From Thermococcus sp. (GTDB lineage: Archaea > Methanobacteriota_B > Thermococci > Thermococcales > Thermococcaceae): a stretch of DNA of 64,000 nucleotides. Numbering within the stretch: the stretch's first letter is position 1; each line of letters opens with the position of its first letter. Position numbers and translations under genes: made by a program. The stretch is from the NCBI GenBank assembly GCA_027075325.1, contig JALTBN010000051.1:63558-127557 (forward strand), in the 5' to 3' direction. The notes below the pieces were generated by a model. The model made no database searches. It had not been told where the DNA came from and saw only the letters and a list, made by a program, of their open reading frames with translations. Shown piece by piece: positions 35,680 through 43,785 of the stretch.

Positions 35680-35826
35680 AGGTTACACCTTTGAGACTGT
35701 ACTTTGGGTATGGTTTGTCTCCGTCGCTCCCTTCTCAACCGCGCTTTATAAATCTCCTCTTCTCCAACGGGAAGGTTTAAGGTATGTGTAGTGAACATCA
35801 TGTGTAAATCTCCGGGGATGCCGGAA

Positions 35827-36264
35827 ATGGTGAAGATAGGGATAATTATATGCGACCGCTACCGGACCTGCGCCGGCGGCAAGTGCTTTAGAGCTTTAAG
35901 GGAGCGCGAGGGGGCGTTCAGCATATACAAGGGGCAGGACGTCGAAGTCGTGGGCTACACCACCTGCGGCGGCTGTCCCGGCGGCAACATAGAGTACGCC
36001 CCGGCGGAGATGAAGAAGAACGGCGCCGAGGTCATCCACTTGGCGACGGGCTTTCTCGTGGGCTACCCGCCCTGCCCGTGGATCGACTACTTCAAGAAAT
36101 TCATCGAGGAGAAGTACGGCCTCAGGGTCGTTCTCGGAACCCATCCAATCCCCCAGAAGTACTACGTAACGCACAAAGCCCTCGGGACGTGGGACTCACC
36201 CGAATGGGAGGAGCGCCTGAAGTACGTCCTCTGCGATGAGGAGACCCGTAAGAAGTACGATTGA
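35827..36264 (+). CDS. CGGC-domain protein
   Basis: A 145-residue protein with many Cys: ICDRYRTCAGGKCF at the front, YTTCGGCPGGN (the CGGC motif), and PPCPW. The domain is thought to bind metal or a cluster. Start at 35827 follows GGGGATG; ATG 35818 is an alternative. It converges on the ICMT-like gene. The surroundings (NifX-fold, Suf) suggest a role in Fe-S or metal handling, by association only. Confidence 0.8.
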   Translation: MVKIGIIICDRYRTCAGGKCFRALREREGAFSIYKGQDVEVVGYTTCGGCPGGNIEYAPAEMKKNGAEVIHLATGFLVGYPPCPWIDYFKKFIEEKYGLRVVLGTHPIPQKYYVTHKALGTWDSPEWEERLKYVLCDEETRKKYD

Positions 36265-36280
36265 GCCGGTTGCTTTAGAC

Positions 36281-36712
36281 CTATACCCTCGGAATGAAGC
36301 GGGGCGTTTTCTTTCTGTATCCTATCCATTCCTCTCCGAAGCGCTCTTCGAGAGCCGTCTCCTCTTCCCCTATGAACCCCACCACCGAAAGCCAGTAGAT
36401 AACTGGCAGGAGGAGCATGAACCCTCCGATCACGAGCGAGAAGCCCGGAAGGATTAGAAGGCCCCAGATTGAGTATATCGGGTGTCTGACCTTTGAGTAG
36501 CAGCCAGTGGTCAGGAGCTCGCCCCTCGCGTGGGCCCGCGAAACCTGCAGGTAGCAGAGGAGCCACAGGGCCACGCCGATTGTCATCAGGAAGGCGCCCG
36601 GCTTAACAAGCTGAATAGAAGTCACGTTAAATCGATCGTTTAAATAAAAAGCGGCCGCCGCGTACGGGGCGGAGACGGCCGCCACCTTCGGCTCTATGCC
36701 CCAGAACCTCAT
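36281..36712 (-). CDS. Small membrane methyltransferase (ICMT/PEMT family)
   Basis: A 143-residue protein with four membrane segments. RHPIYSIWGLLILPG and the late EEETALEERFGEEWIGYRKKTPRFIP are the shared SAM-binding hallmarks of isoprenylcysteine carboxyl methyltransferase-like proteins (PEMT/ICMT). The acceptor is unknown; small lipid or thiol substrates are possible. It follows the NifX-fold gene by 2 nt (GGAGTGAGC then ATG), so they form an operon. Confidence 0.78.
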   Translation of the reverse strand: MRFWGIEPKVAAVSAPYAAAAFYLNDRFNVTSIQLVKPGAFLMTIGVALWLLCYLQVSRAHARGELLTTGCYSKVRHPIYSIWGLLILPGFSLVIGGFMLLLPVIYWLSVVGFIGEEETALEERFGEEWIGYRKKTPRFIPRV

Positions 36713-36714
36713 GC

Positions 36715-37137
36715 TCACTCCTCGACGATCGGCTTTTCGATGGCTCTCTTCTTCTCCTCGACCTGCTCCCACAGCTCGTCGAAGTTCTCAACGAGCCTCT
36801 GGAGGGCGAGCTTTAGATCCCTGGTTCTGGTAAAGAAGGCCACCTTGTTGGTCTTGTCCCTTATTCTGAGGAAGTTCGGCCCCATCCTGAAGGCCGCTAA
36901 AACGTCGACGTCGAGGAGCTGGCTAACCACAGCTTTGAACTTCCTCGGGTCACCATGCCCCCCGTCCTCTTCCTCCTCGAAGTCCTTTGCCTTGTTGTGC
37001 CTCTTTTTGAGGAGCTTAATGTTCCCGTCGTCGCAGACCTCATAGATTGCGAAGAACTCCGAGTCTCCATAGTGGGCATCGATGAGGTGCTCCTTATCCT
37101 CCATTCCAAATGCGACCTTGAGACATCTCCCACTCAT
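36715..37137 (-). CDS. NifX/NifB-fold protein without tail
   Basis: A 140-residue protein beginning MSGRCLKVAFGMEDKEHLID. The RNase H-like NifX/NifB (dinitrogenase iron-molybdenum cofactor) fold is suggested by DAHYGDSEFFAIYEV, KFKAVVSQLLDVDVLAAFRMGPNFLRI and the terminal helix. The start at 37137 has GGTGAT 4 nt away. An acidic/His segment EEEEDGGHGDP lies mid-protein. It is transcribed divergently from the tailed paralogue at 37239, and the palindrome at 37205-37218 lies between. Confidence 0.65.
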   Translation of the reverse strand: MSGRCLKVAFGMEDKEHLIDAHYGDSEFFAIYEVCDDGNIKLLKKRHNKAKDFEEEEDGGHGDPRKFKAVVSQLLDVDVLAAFRMGPNFLRIRDKTNKVAFFTRTRDLKLALQRLVENFDELWEQVEEKKRAIEKPIVEE

Positions 37138-37204
37138 GAGCATCACCACCGAAAACTTCAGGGGTTGGCTTATAAGTGTTAGGGCCACCGAAAAGTTTAA
37201 ATGG

Positions 37205-37218
37205 TGTGCATATGCACA
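37205..37218. promoter_or_regulatory. 14-bp palindrome, probable operator (NifX divergent promoter)
   Basis: TGTGCATATGCACA is a perfect palindrome. It lies immediately downstream of the TTTAAATG TATA box (37194-37201) of the plus-strand gene and about 30 bp upstream of the minus-strand TATA (CTTATAAG, about 37168). A copy with one change is at 40560-40573. Confidence 0.65.
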
Positions 37219-37238
37219 AAATAATGGAGGTGATGTAG

Positions 37239-37856
37239 ATGAGGATCGCTGTACCCACCAACGGTGGAGGGCTTAACGACACGGTTGCACCGGTGTTCGC
37301 CCGCGCACCCGCGTTCTACATCGCGGATGTAGACGAGAACGGCAACGTGATCAACGAGAAGGTCATCCAGAACGGAGCGGCCATGGCCGGCGGCGGAGCC
37401 GGTCCAATGGCGGTTCAGACACTCATCAACGAGGGCGTTGAGGCAATAATAGCTCCCCAGGTCGGCCCGAACGCCCTTGGCGCCATACAGGCAGCGGGCA
37501 TAAGGCTCTACCAGGTCGCCCCCGGAACGCCGGTTGAGGAGGCCATAAAAGCAGTTACCAGCGGAAGCGCCGGACAGTTCACGGCACCAGCACCAGCCGC
37601 GCCGGTGGCTCCAGCAACCCCAACGACCCCCACCCCGGCGTACGGCCCGTACCCGACTGCGCCGGCTTACCCGCCGTACCCTGCCTACGGTTACGGATTT
37701 GGCTGGGGCCGCGGTGGCGGCTGGGGAAGAGGACGCGGATTTGGACGCGGATGGGGTAGAGGTGGCAGAGGCTGGGGAGCCAGACTCGGCTACTGCCCGT
37801 GGACCGGCCAGCCGAGCAGGAGGACCTGGCTTTCCAGGTTCTTCGGCTGGTGGTGA
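37239..37856 (+). CDS. NifX/NifB-fold protein with Pro/Gly/Arg-rich tail
   Basis: A 205-residue protein. Residues 1-110 are the NifX/NifB dinitrogenase iron-molybdenum cofactor fold (MRIAVPTNGGGLNDTVAPVFARAP, and GPNALGAIQAAGIRLYQ). A Pro/Ala/Tyr linker follows (about 113-147), then a Gly/Arg/Trp segment with GWGRGRGFGRGWGRGG and an ending rich in Trp (RFFGWW). There is no nitrogenase in the window. GGAGGTGATGTAG precedes the ATG. The tail resembles that of its paralogue at 40618 and the N-terminus of the next gene. Confidence 0.82.
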   Translation: MRIAVPTNGGGLNDTVAPVFARAPAFYIADVDENGNVINEKVIQNGAAMAGGGAGPMAVQTLINEGVEAIIAPQVGPNALGAIQAAGIRLYQVAPGTPVEEAIKAVTSGSAGQFTAPAPAAPVAPATPTTPTPAYGPYPTAPAYPPYPAYGYGFGWGRGGGWGRGRGFGRGWGRGGRGWGARLGYCPWTGQPSRRTWLSRFFGWW

Positions 37857-37894
37857 GCCCTTTTCTCTCTTTTTAGCTTTTTGAGGTGTCGAAA

Positions 37895-38140
37895 ATGCCG
37901 CGCGGTTTCGGAAGGGGCATGGGCCGGGGTGGAAGATTCGGCTCATACTCCTCCTACTACGGGAGTTTCCTTGGCCGCTTTGGACTCTACGGGATAGTGG
38001 ACCTAATCTTTCTGCTCCTGATCCTCTACGTACTCTTCAAGCTCTTCCTGGTGGCGGCCGGATACGTGGTGGCTCTGGTTGTGCTGTTCCTGCTCTGGGG
38101 CTTTCTCAGACCCTACCGGAGGCCTTTCTGGCCAATATGA
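37895..38140 (+). CDS. Small membrane protein with Gly-Arg N-terminus
   Basis: An 81-residue protein: MPRGFGRGMGRGGRFGSYSS at the front, two hydrophobic segments (LYGIVDLIFLLLILYVLFKL and AAGYVVALVVLFLLWGF), then a basic end. The ATG at 37895 follows GGTGTCGAAA. The Gly-Arg front mirrors the tails of the two NifX-fold proteins. It is co-directional with, and 38 bp after, the NifX gene. No family recognised. Confidence 0.68.
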   Translation: MPRGFGRGMGRGGRFGSYSSYYGSFLGRFGLYGIVDLIFLLLILYVLFKLFLVAAGYVVALVVLFLLWGFLRPYRRPFWPI

Positions 38141-38396
38141 GCCGCACTATCCCGCGGTAGTACGTTTCCTCTTTTTCCACTTCAAAGAACTCCCTTACCA
38201 GTCTATGCGTTTCCCTCAACGGGTCGTCGTCCAGGAGGGTAGTAATTCAGGGTTTTCCCCGTTCCAACGCCTATTTCGAGCGTTTTTCCCTTGGCGAAAG
38301 ATGCTGCCCCCTCGCGGAGGGGAGTGAAGAACCTATTAAGTGGCCTTTCAAGGAGCTCGTAGAACTCGGCTACCTGTTGTACTTCTCCCTGTACAC
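38106..38396 (-). pseudogene. Decayed UbiE-like methyltransferase gene
   Basis: Read backwards from a GTG at 38394-38396 with GGTGAT before it: VYREKYNR, a frame change, then VAEFYELLERPLNRFF, KGKTLEIGVGTGKTLNYYP (SAM motif I), then an abrupt jump and frame change to PLRETHRLVREFF and YYRGIVRL, the usual C-terminus of such methyltransferases. Roughly 100 or more middle codons are absent. Its 3' end overlaps the membrane protein gene by 35 bp. Confidence 0.78.
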
Positions 38397-38416
38397 AAAA
38401 ATCACCGGGAGGGGGC

Positions 38417-39757
38417 TCACATGCCCCCGCTTACCGCTAACTCGATTATCTTCCTTATCTCAACGAGGAACTCCATCGGGATGTCCTTGAGCATCGGTTC
38501 AAGGAAGCCCTTGACGATGAGCTGCGTCGCCTTCTCCTCGTCGAGTCCCCTTGACATGAGGTAGAACAGCTCTTCCTCACGTATCTTGCCTATTGCCGCC
38601 TCGTGGCTCAGCTCGGCGTCGTCGACCTTGCTAACGAGTCCCGGATAGGTCTCCATAATAGCCTTATCGCTCATGAGCAGGGCGTCACAGCTTATGTGGC
38701 CCTTGGTCTTCGGCGCTTCGGCCGTTATTACGCCGCGCGTTATGACCTTGCTCTCGTCCATTATGACTGCCTTGCTCGCGTTTATTCCTGCCGCTCCAGG
38801 TCCCTGCAGGAACATCCTGCCGCCGAGGTCGATGTAGTAATCATTCTGGCCGAGTAAAATTCCATTCAGCTCGACGTAGCCGTTCTCATCGACCCAGTAG
38901 TGCGGGTCGCCTATGTTGCTCTTCCCAGCGCCGAGGGTAACGGTCGTGTTGATGAAACGCGCGTTCTTTCCCACTTTGGCCCTCGTCATGGGCCTGGTGT
39001 GGACGTACTCAGGCCAGTTCTGCAAGACTGTGAGCTGGCCCTTTGCACCCTCGGCGAAGTATGCCTCCGTCATGTCGAGGTGGAGCGAGTGCCTCAGGAG
39101 TATCGGCGCGGTACAGCCCTCTATCAAGTGAAACTCGGTGTTCTTCTCCGCTATGATGATTATGTGAGGTGCCTGGGCTAAAGCGCTCTCCTGGATTAGG
39201 AAGAACAGGTGAAGTGGGAACGGGATCTTTAACCCTTCCTTGACGTAGAGGAAGATTCCCCCGTTCCAGACCGCCGTGTGGTAGGCCGTTAGCTTGCTCT
39301 CGTCAACGCGGAAGAGCTTGAGGAAGTGCTCCTTCACAAGGTCGGGGTACTTCCTGACGGCTTCCTCCGTCGGGAGGACGATGAGGCCCTTCTTTGCCCA
39401 CTCCTGGAGGAACTGGTTGTAGATGACCCCTGTGTCGGTCTGAACGGCTAAACCGGCTATGTACTTCTGTTCGACCTCATTGATGCCCAGTCTGTCCAGA
39501 AGGGCCCTCATCTCGGGCGGGAGGTCTTCAAGACTATCGATGTGCTCGGGAACGCCCTCAACTTCAGGTTTGGCTATGAAGTGGAGCAGCTGCTCCTCGC
39601 TTATTACCGGGTCGTTGTGGGGTGCCCTTTCAAAGGCCTCAAGGGCCTTGTAGCGGATCCTCGTCATCCATTCCGGCTCTCTGTTCCTCTTCGCGAGTTC
39701 CTCGATCTGGTTCTCGATTATAGCCTTGGCATCACTTAGGGTTATCGTTTCCGTCAT
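38417..39757 (-). CDS. sufB: Fe-S cluster assembly scaffold SufB/SufD
   Basis: A 446-residue protein of the SufB/SufD family. The C-terminal half is a right-handed beta-helix (HLIEGCTAPILLRHSLHLDMTEAYF, GNARFINTTVTLGAGKSN), ending with the conserved DDAELSHEAAIGKIREEELFYLMSRGLDEEKA. It works with SufC, whose gene overlaps its start by four bases (ATGA). No sufD, sufS or sufU is adjacent. One SufB-like protein is usual in Thermococcales. Confidence 0.9.
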   Translation of the reverse strand: MTETITLSDAKAIIENQIEELAKRNREPEWMTRIRYKALEAFERAPHNDPVISEEQLLHFIAKPEVEGVPEHIDSLEDLPPEMRALLDRLGINEVEQKYIAGLAVQTDTGVIYNQFLQEWAKKGLIVLPTEEAVRKYPDLVKEHFLKLFRVDESKLTAYHTAVWNGGIFLYVKEGLKIPFPLHLFFLIQESALAQAPHIIIIAEKNTEFHLIEGCTAPILLRHSLHLDMTEAYFAEGAKGQLTVLQNWPEYVHTRPMTRAKVGKNARFINTTVTLGAGKSNIGDPHYWVDENGYVELNGILLGQNDYYIDLGGRMFLQGPGAAGINASKAVIMDESKVITRGVITAEAPKTKGHISCDALLMSDKAIMETYPGLVSKVDDAELSHEAAIGKIREEELFYLMSRGLDEEKATQLIVKGFLEPMLKDIPMEFLVEIRKIIELAVSGGM

Positions 39758-40494
39758 GCTCCCACCTCCTCGAATATCCTGGCGAATCCTTCTCTGTCAA
39801 TCCTGTCGACGAGATCACCGCTTCCGGTCTTGACAATTTTACCGTCCTTCATGACGTGGACTGTAAGCTTTTCCCTGTCGAGGTGGCCGAGGATCCTGCC
39901 GTAGTGCGTGATGAGGAGTATCGCGGTTCCCCTCTGGTGAAGCTCCTCTATCTTCCTGCTGATTATGCTGAGCGAGTCAACGTCAACGCCGCTGTCCGGC
40001 TCATCCAAAATGAGCAGCTTGGGCTCGATGAGCAGCGCCTGAAGGAGCTCAAGTCTCTTCCTCTCGCCGCCGGAGAAACCGACGTTTACGTAGCGGTGGA
40101 GGTCCTCCTCCCTGAACCAGAGTTCCTTTGCCTTCTCAACGATTACGTCGTAGGCTTCAGCCGGATCAATCCCCTTAAGCTCAACGAGGACCTGCTGGAG
40201 GAACTCGATTATCTTCACCCCTTCGACCTCCGGCGGGACCTGGAAAGCCAAGAGGATGCCCTTCTTGGCCCTCTCGTCCGGGCCAAGCTTGTGGACCTCC
40301 TCACCTTCGAAGGTTATCCTCCCGCCGGTGACCCTGTACTTTGGATGTCCCGCTATTGTTAAGGCCAGCGTTGACTTCCCGGAGCCGTTGGGGCCCATAA
40401 CCACGTGAAACTCTCCTGGATTCACGGACAGGTCAACACCTTTCAGTATCTCCTTGTCCTCAACTGAAACGTGAAGGTTCTCAACTTTGAGCAT
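39754..40494 (-). CDS. sufC: SufC ATPase, Fe-S cluster assembly
   Basis: A 246-residue soluble ABC ATPase: Walker A GPNGSGKST, FQVPPEVEGV at the Q loop, signature FSGGERKR, Walker B LLILDEPDSGVD and H-loop THYGR, all typical SufC forms. It starts at 40494 with GGAGGTGAGCTA upstream. Its TATA-like CTTAAAAA lies near 40530, and a palindrome (40560-40573) shared with the NifX promoter lies upstream. Drives conformational change in SufB during cluster assembly. Confidence 0.92.
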   Translation of the reverse strand: MLKVENLHVSVEDKEILKGVDLSVNPGEFHVVMGPNGSGKSTLALTIAGHPKYRVTGGRITFEGEEVHKLGPDERAKKGILLAFQVPPEVEGVKIIEFLQQVLVELKGIDPAEAYDVIVEKAKELWFREEDLHRYVNVGFSGGERKRLELLQALLIEPKLLILDEPDSGVDVDSLSIISRKIEELHQRGTAILLITHYGRILGHLDREKLTVHVMKDGKIVKTGSGDLVDRIDREGFARIFEEVGA

Positions 40495-40559
40495 TAGCTC
40501 ACCTCCATGGGTAGCGTTTATGGGACGTTTTTTAAGCATTTTGGAACAAGTGTGGGTAA

Positions 40560-40573
40560 TGAGCATATGCACA
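40560..40573. promoter_or_regulatory. Second copy of the palindrome (suf / NifX divergent promoter)
   Basis: TGAGCATATGCACA differs at one base from the perfect palindrome at 37205-37218. It abuts the CTTTTAAC TATA box (about 40577) of the NifX-fold gene and is upstream of the sufC promoter. Confidence 0.65.
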
Positions 40574-40617
40574 AGCCTTTTAACTTAGGTCATCCTAATT
40601 CGGGTGGAGGTGATAGG

Positions 40618-41109
40618 ATGAGGATAATCGTGCCAACTGTTAATGGAGGTCTCGACGACAGGGTAAACCCTGCCTTTGGGAGGACCCCAACTTTCACGAT
40701 AGTCGATATCGAGAACGGGGAGATAGTGAACGTTCAGGTGCTCCCGAACCCCGGCTACTCCCAGCCAAGGGGCGCCGGAGTCACCGCAGCCCAGTTCGTT
40801 ATTGACCAGGGCGCCAACGTTGTGATCTCCGGTGAGTTCGGACCAAACTCTTCCGGTGCCCTACAGGCTGCAGGGATAAGGATGGTCTCGGCACCGGCAA
40901 CCATGACGGTTAGAGAGGCCGTTGAGGCCTTCCTCCGCGGAGAGCTTTCCGGTCCGGTCATGGGTCCCGAAGGCGGCGGAATGGGGGGCGGCTACGGAGC
41001 AGGCTACGGCCGCGGTGGTGGCATGGGCAGAGGAATGGGACGCGGCATGGGTCGAGGAATGGGAAGAGGCCGCGGTGGCGGCTACGGCCGTGGAAGAGGA
41101 GGATGGTGA
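40618..41109 (+). CDS. NifX/NifB-fold protein with Gly-Met-Arg tail
   Basis: A 163-residue protein: MRIIVPTVNGGLDDRVNPAFGRTP, then GPNSSGALQAAGIRM, the NifX/NifB fold (about residues 1-110), then a tail from about residue 117 of repeating GMGRG units and GGYGRG. GGAGGTGATAGG precedes the ATG. Divergent from sufC. The role is unknown; relatives carry iron-molybdenum cofactor precursors in nitrogen fixers, but no nitrogenase gene is present here. Confidence 0.85.
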   Translation: MRIIVPTVNGGLDDRVNPAFGRTPTFTIVDIENGEIVNVQVLPNPGYSQPRGAGVTAAQFVIDQGANVVISGEFGPNSSGALQAAGIRMVSAPATMTVREAVEAFLRGELSGPVMGPEGGGMGGGYGAGYGRGGGMGRGMGRGMGRGMGRGRGGGYGRGRGGW

Positions 41110-41110
41110 G

Positions 41111-41125
41111 CTTCCCTTTTTTCCC
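41111..41125 (+). terminator. T-rich terminator after the NifX-fold gene
   Basis: CTTCCCTTTTTTCCC lies directly behind the stop codon, followed by further T-runs. No strong hairpin is seen. Confidence 0.45.
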
Positions 41126-41349
41126 TGTTTTCTCCGAATTTCTCCTTCGGGGCCGTGGTTCTCAGGGCACTCTAGTTTAATGGCCGTTAACAGATTAATA
41201 ACCAAGCAATTACAAGGCTTTTCTGCTAACCCATTAACCACAACCCTTTTATGAGTACCTCCAGTGCGAGAGCTCATCATCGAGCGCCCAAACTTTAATC
41301 AGAACTGGGTGTGGAAAAATTTAAGGAAAGTTTGATTTTTCTAAGCCCG

Positions 41350-42171
41350 GTGATACCTACGAAGCTCACAATCCTCTTCGAGAACCATGCGGGCTATAGG
41401 AAGGGCCTCATAGGCTACCACGGCTTCTCCGCGCTGGTGGAGCACAACGGGAGAAAGGTTCTGGTCGATACGGGAACCGACGGCGAGGTTCTCCTCAAAA
41501 ACATGGAGGCCCTTGGGGTCTCTCCCGGAGAAATAGATGCACTCTTCATAACCCACGGCCACTACGACCACACCGGTGGAATGAAGGCTTTTCTCGAAGC
41601 CAGGGGTAAGGAAATCGACGTCTACGCCCATCCGGGCATCTTCCAGCGCAGGGTCGCGCTTAAGCCGAAGCTAAGGGAGATGGGAATTCCATTCACGAGG
41701 GAAGAGCTCGAAAACCTCGGCGCAGTCTTCCACCTGAGCACAAAACCTGTTGAGTTTTTACCGGGCTTCATCAGCTCGGGCGAGATATGGAGAAACCACT
41801 GGGACAGGGCCGTGGGTTATCTAGTAGAGAACGGAGAATACGTTAAAGACCCTGTGAAAGACGATATAGCTCTCATCGTGGACCTGGGGAAAGAAGTTGC
41901 CGTGATAACCGGCTGCGGCCACAGCGGGATCATCAACATAGTGGAACACGCAGTAAAGCTCACCGGAAAGCAGATAAGGGCCCTCATCGGCGGCTTCCAC
42001 CTGAGGGGGGCAAGCCAGGCGATGCTCGAAGAGGCCGTTGCCAGGCTGAGGACCCTCAGTGTGAAGAAGCTCTACGCCGGCCACTGCACTGGGATCGACG
42101 AGTACGCGTATTTGAAGGTAGGTTTCGGGGAAGTCGAGCCGTTGCACGTGGGAAAAGTTATAGAGGTTTAA
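41350..42171 (+). CDS. MBL-fold metallohydrolase, DHPS-like, with unclear start
   Basis: A protein of about 273 residues: THGHYDHTGGM (HxHxDH), TGCGHSGIINIVEHAVKLTG and IGGFHLRGAS, then YAGHCTG, as in the dihydropterin synthase-related MBL group. It is a longer paralogue of 34541-35191. The start is odd: no ATG is near. GTG at 41311, TTG at 41332 and GTG at 41350 are in frame; GGTGAT (41349-41354) is ideally spaced for ACG at 41359. A TTTAAGG TATA box at 41318-41324 suggests transcription from about 41343. Confidence 0.78.
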   Translation: MIPTKLTILFENHAGYRKGLIGYHGFSALVEHNGRKVLVDTGTDGEVLLKNMEALGVSPGEIDALFITHGHYDHTGGMKAFLEARGKEIDVYAHPGIFQRRVALKPKLREMGIPFTREELENLGAVFHLSTKPVEFLPGFISSGEIWRNHWDRAVGYLVENGEYVKDPVKDDIALIVDLGKEVAVITGCGHSGIINIVEHAVKLTGKQIRALIGGFHLRGASQAMLEEAVARLRTLSVKKLYAGHCTGIDEYAYLKVGFGEVEPLHVGKVIEV

Positions 42172-42174
42172 GCC

Positions 42175-42786
42175 TCAGACTCCCCCGCCCCCGGCTCCCC
42201 CGGTAAAGATTATGACGGTGAACTCCGTCTTCAGCTTATCAGTGAGGACGGAACCCGGCTGAAGGGGCCACACTATGGTGAAGCTCTTCTTCCAGGACGC
42301 ACTCTCCCCGTCGACGTGGTACACATCCACCCTCGCGGCGGGGACTATAAGCAGGGGCCGCACTATGGCCACATAATCCATCCTCTTGGGCATGAGGGTT
42401 TCGGTGTCCACCCCAGTATCCCGAACCAGGTAAACCTTCATAAGGCCAAATTCGGGCAGGCCGAGCCTTTTCAGCTCCGTTGTGTTCAGGTGGTATAGCT
42501 TCAGAGAATCGGAGGAGAGAACGCAGGAAGCGGTGTAGCACGTTGTTCCACCTGTGGGGGAGTGGATGTCGAAGTATATGCCCGTTATCTTGTATGCCGA
42601 GAACGACGTCACGAAAACAGCTATTAAAAGGTAAGCCGCGAGCTTTTTCAGCCGGAAGTTCCTCTTTTTAATGTACGCGTGGTATTTCCCGTACCACAGG
42701 ATGAGCGCGAGGGGTATCGAAAAGTAATAGAGGACGAGCAAGCCCCCGAATATCACGGGAGTTGTCGCGTGGCTGTGGTAAACCAT
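42175..42786 (-). CDS. Uncharacterised membrane-anchored protein
   Basis: A 203-residue protein with two hydrophobic segments near the N-terminus (VIFGGLLVLYYFSIPLALIL and LAAYLLIAVFVTSFSAY) and an extracytoplasmic domain containing two Cys (TTCYTASCV), beta-rich, ending in GGAGGGGV. No family recognised. It converges on the MBL gene with a 3-nt gap. Confidence 0.6.
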   Translation of the reverse strand: MVYHSHATTPVIFGGLLVLYYFSIPLALILWYGKYHAYIKKRNFRLKKLAAYLLIAVFVTSFSAYKITGIYFDIHSPTGGTTCYTASCVLSSDSLKLYHLNTTELKRLGLPEFGLMKVYLVRDTGVDTETLMPKRMDYVAIVRPLLIVPAARVDVYHVDGESASWKKSFTIVWPLQPGSVLTDKLKTEFTVIIFTGGAGGGGV

Positions 42787-42829
42787 ATTATCCCCATCAG
42801 GATTTAGGTCGACCTCTTAAAAGGTTTTC

Positions 42830-43738
42830 TCAGTCCTTTCTTTCCGACAGTTTTCCGGACTCCACGTTGATGGTCTCCGGCGTGCGGTAGATGAAAGCCC
42901 CGTCCTCCTTCAGGATGTGCCTGCGCATGTCGCCGGGCGGGACGCCGTTGGCATCGTAGATCACCGCCTGGGTGTCAGGGTCGTGGTAGAGCACGAGCGT
43001 CGGCCCCGCGAGGTTCATTATCGAATCAACCGCGTAGGCCGTCCCCAGAATCGCTGCGCGGGCCCTTATCGGCCGGGTTATTAGCGGTATCGCTGCACTT
43101 CCTGAGGAGCCGTAGGCAAGGACTGCGGCATCGTCCACTACAACGACTGTCTTCCTCCTCTTTTCAATCGCCGCTGAAATCACGAGGAAAGCGTTCCCGG
43201 CGGTCGTCAGGCTGTGAGTGTTCCCGAGGTTCACGAGGACGTTGCCCCTTATTTCAGGCGGTTCCCCGCTGTGGAGCGCGGCATCGAGGGGCGTGTAGCT
43301 CTCGGCTATAACCTCCGCGTACTTCGCCTTTGATTTCAATGCATCCTCCATGCTCTTCACCTTACCTGCAAGGATATCCGCGTAGAGCCGGTCAGTAAGC
43401 GCTGTGTCGAGACCGTAGGCGGTTTCTACAATCGTTGCTGCGCTGTAAGCGTCAAAGGCCCCTTTCACCGCCATCTTTAGGGGGTCGAGGCCCATTGGCT
43501 TCCCGTCCTCAACATCGAGAACCGTATCAAAGCCCTCTCTTGGGTAGTACCCCCTGCTGTCGAAAACGACTAGGGAATAGCCCTTTTCCCTGTACTGCTC
43601 CAGAATGGGGAGTATGGCCCTTTCAGTCCAGCCGTCCATTCCGAAGACCTTCAGGGTTCTCCCGTGGTAGGCAGGGTCGTAGAAAACGTCCTCCTCTTCA
43701 CCTTTGAGTATCCTGACAGCCATTCCGCTGTACCTCAT
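42830..43738 (-). CDS. HerA/VirB4-like protein lacking Walker A
   Basis: A 302-residue protein of uncertain family. VVVVDDAAVLAYGSSG resembles Walker B followed by a sensor of the HerA/VirB4 ATPases, and the preceding GNVLVNLGNTHSLTTAGNAFLVISAAIEK fits that core. GLDPLKMAVKGAFDAY and VFDSRGYYPREGF match the region just before. No P-loop GxxxxGKT is seen, so it may not hydrolyse ATP. ATG 43738 follows GGTGAGTTCG. No nurA or mre11 partner is near. Confidence 0.5.
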   Translation of the reverse strand: MRYSGMAVRILKGEEEDVFYDPAYHGRTLKVFGMDGWTERAILPILEQYREKGYSLVVFDSRGYYPREGFDTVLDVEDGKPMGLDPLKMAVKGAFDAYSAATIVETAYGLDTALTDRLYADILAGKVKSMEDALKSKAKYAEVIAESYTPLDAALHSGEPPEIRGNVLVNLGNTHSLTTAGNAFLVISAAIEKRRKTVVVVDDAAVLAYGSSGSAAIPLITRPIRARAAILGTAYAVDSIMNLAGPTLVLYHDPDTQAVIYDANGVPPGDMRRHILKEDGAFIYRTPETINVESGKLSERKD

Positions 43739-43785
43739 CGAACTCACCAACCTCCTTTAGAAACAAGGAGTATAAACGGCTTCCG

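Noticed and set aside
37239-41109. A nitrogen fixation cluster suggested by NifX-fold proteins
   Set aside because: No nifH, nifD, nifK or nifB radical-SAM gene is present; the fold is used widely outside nitrogen fixation.
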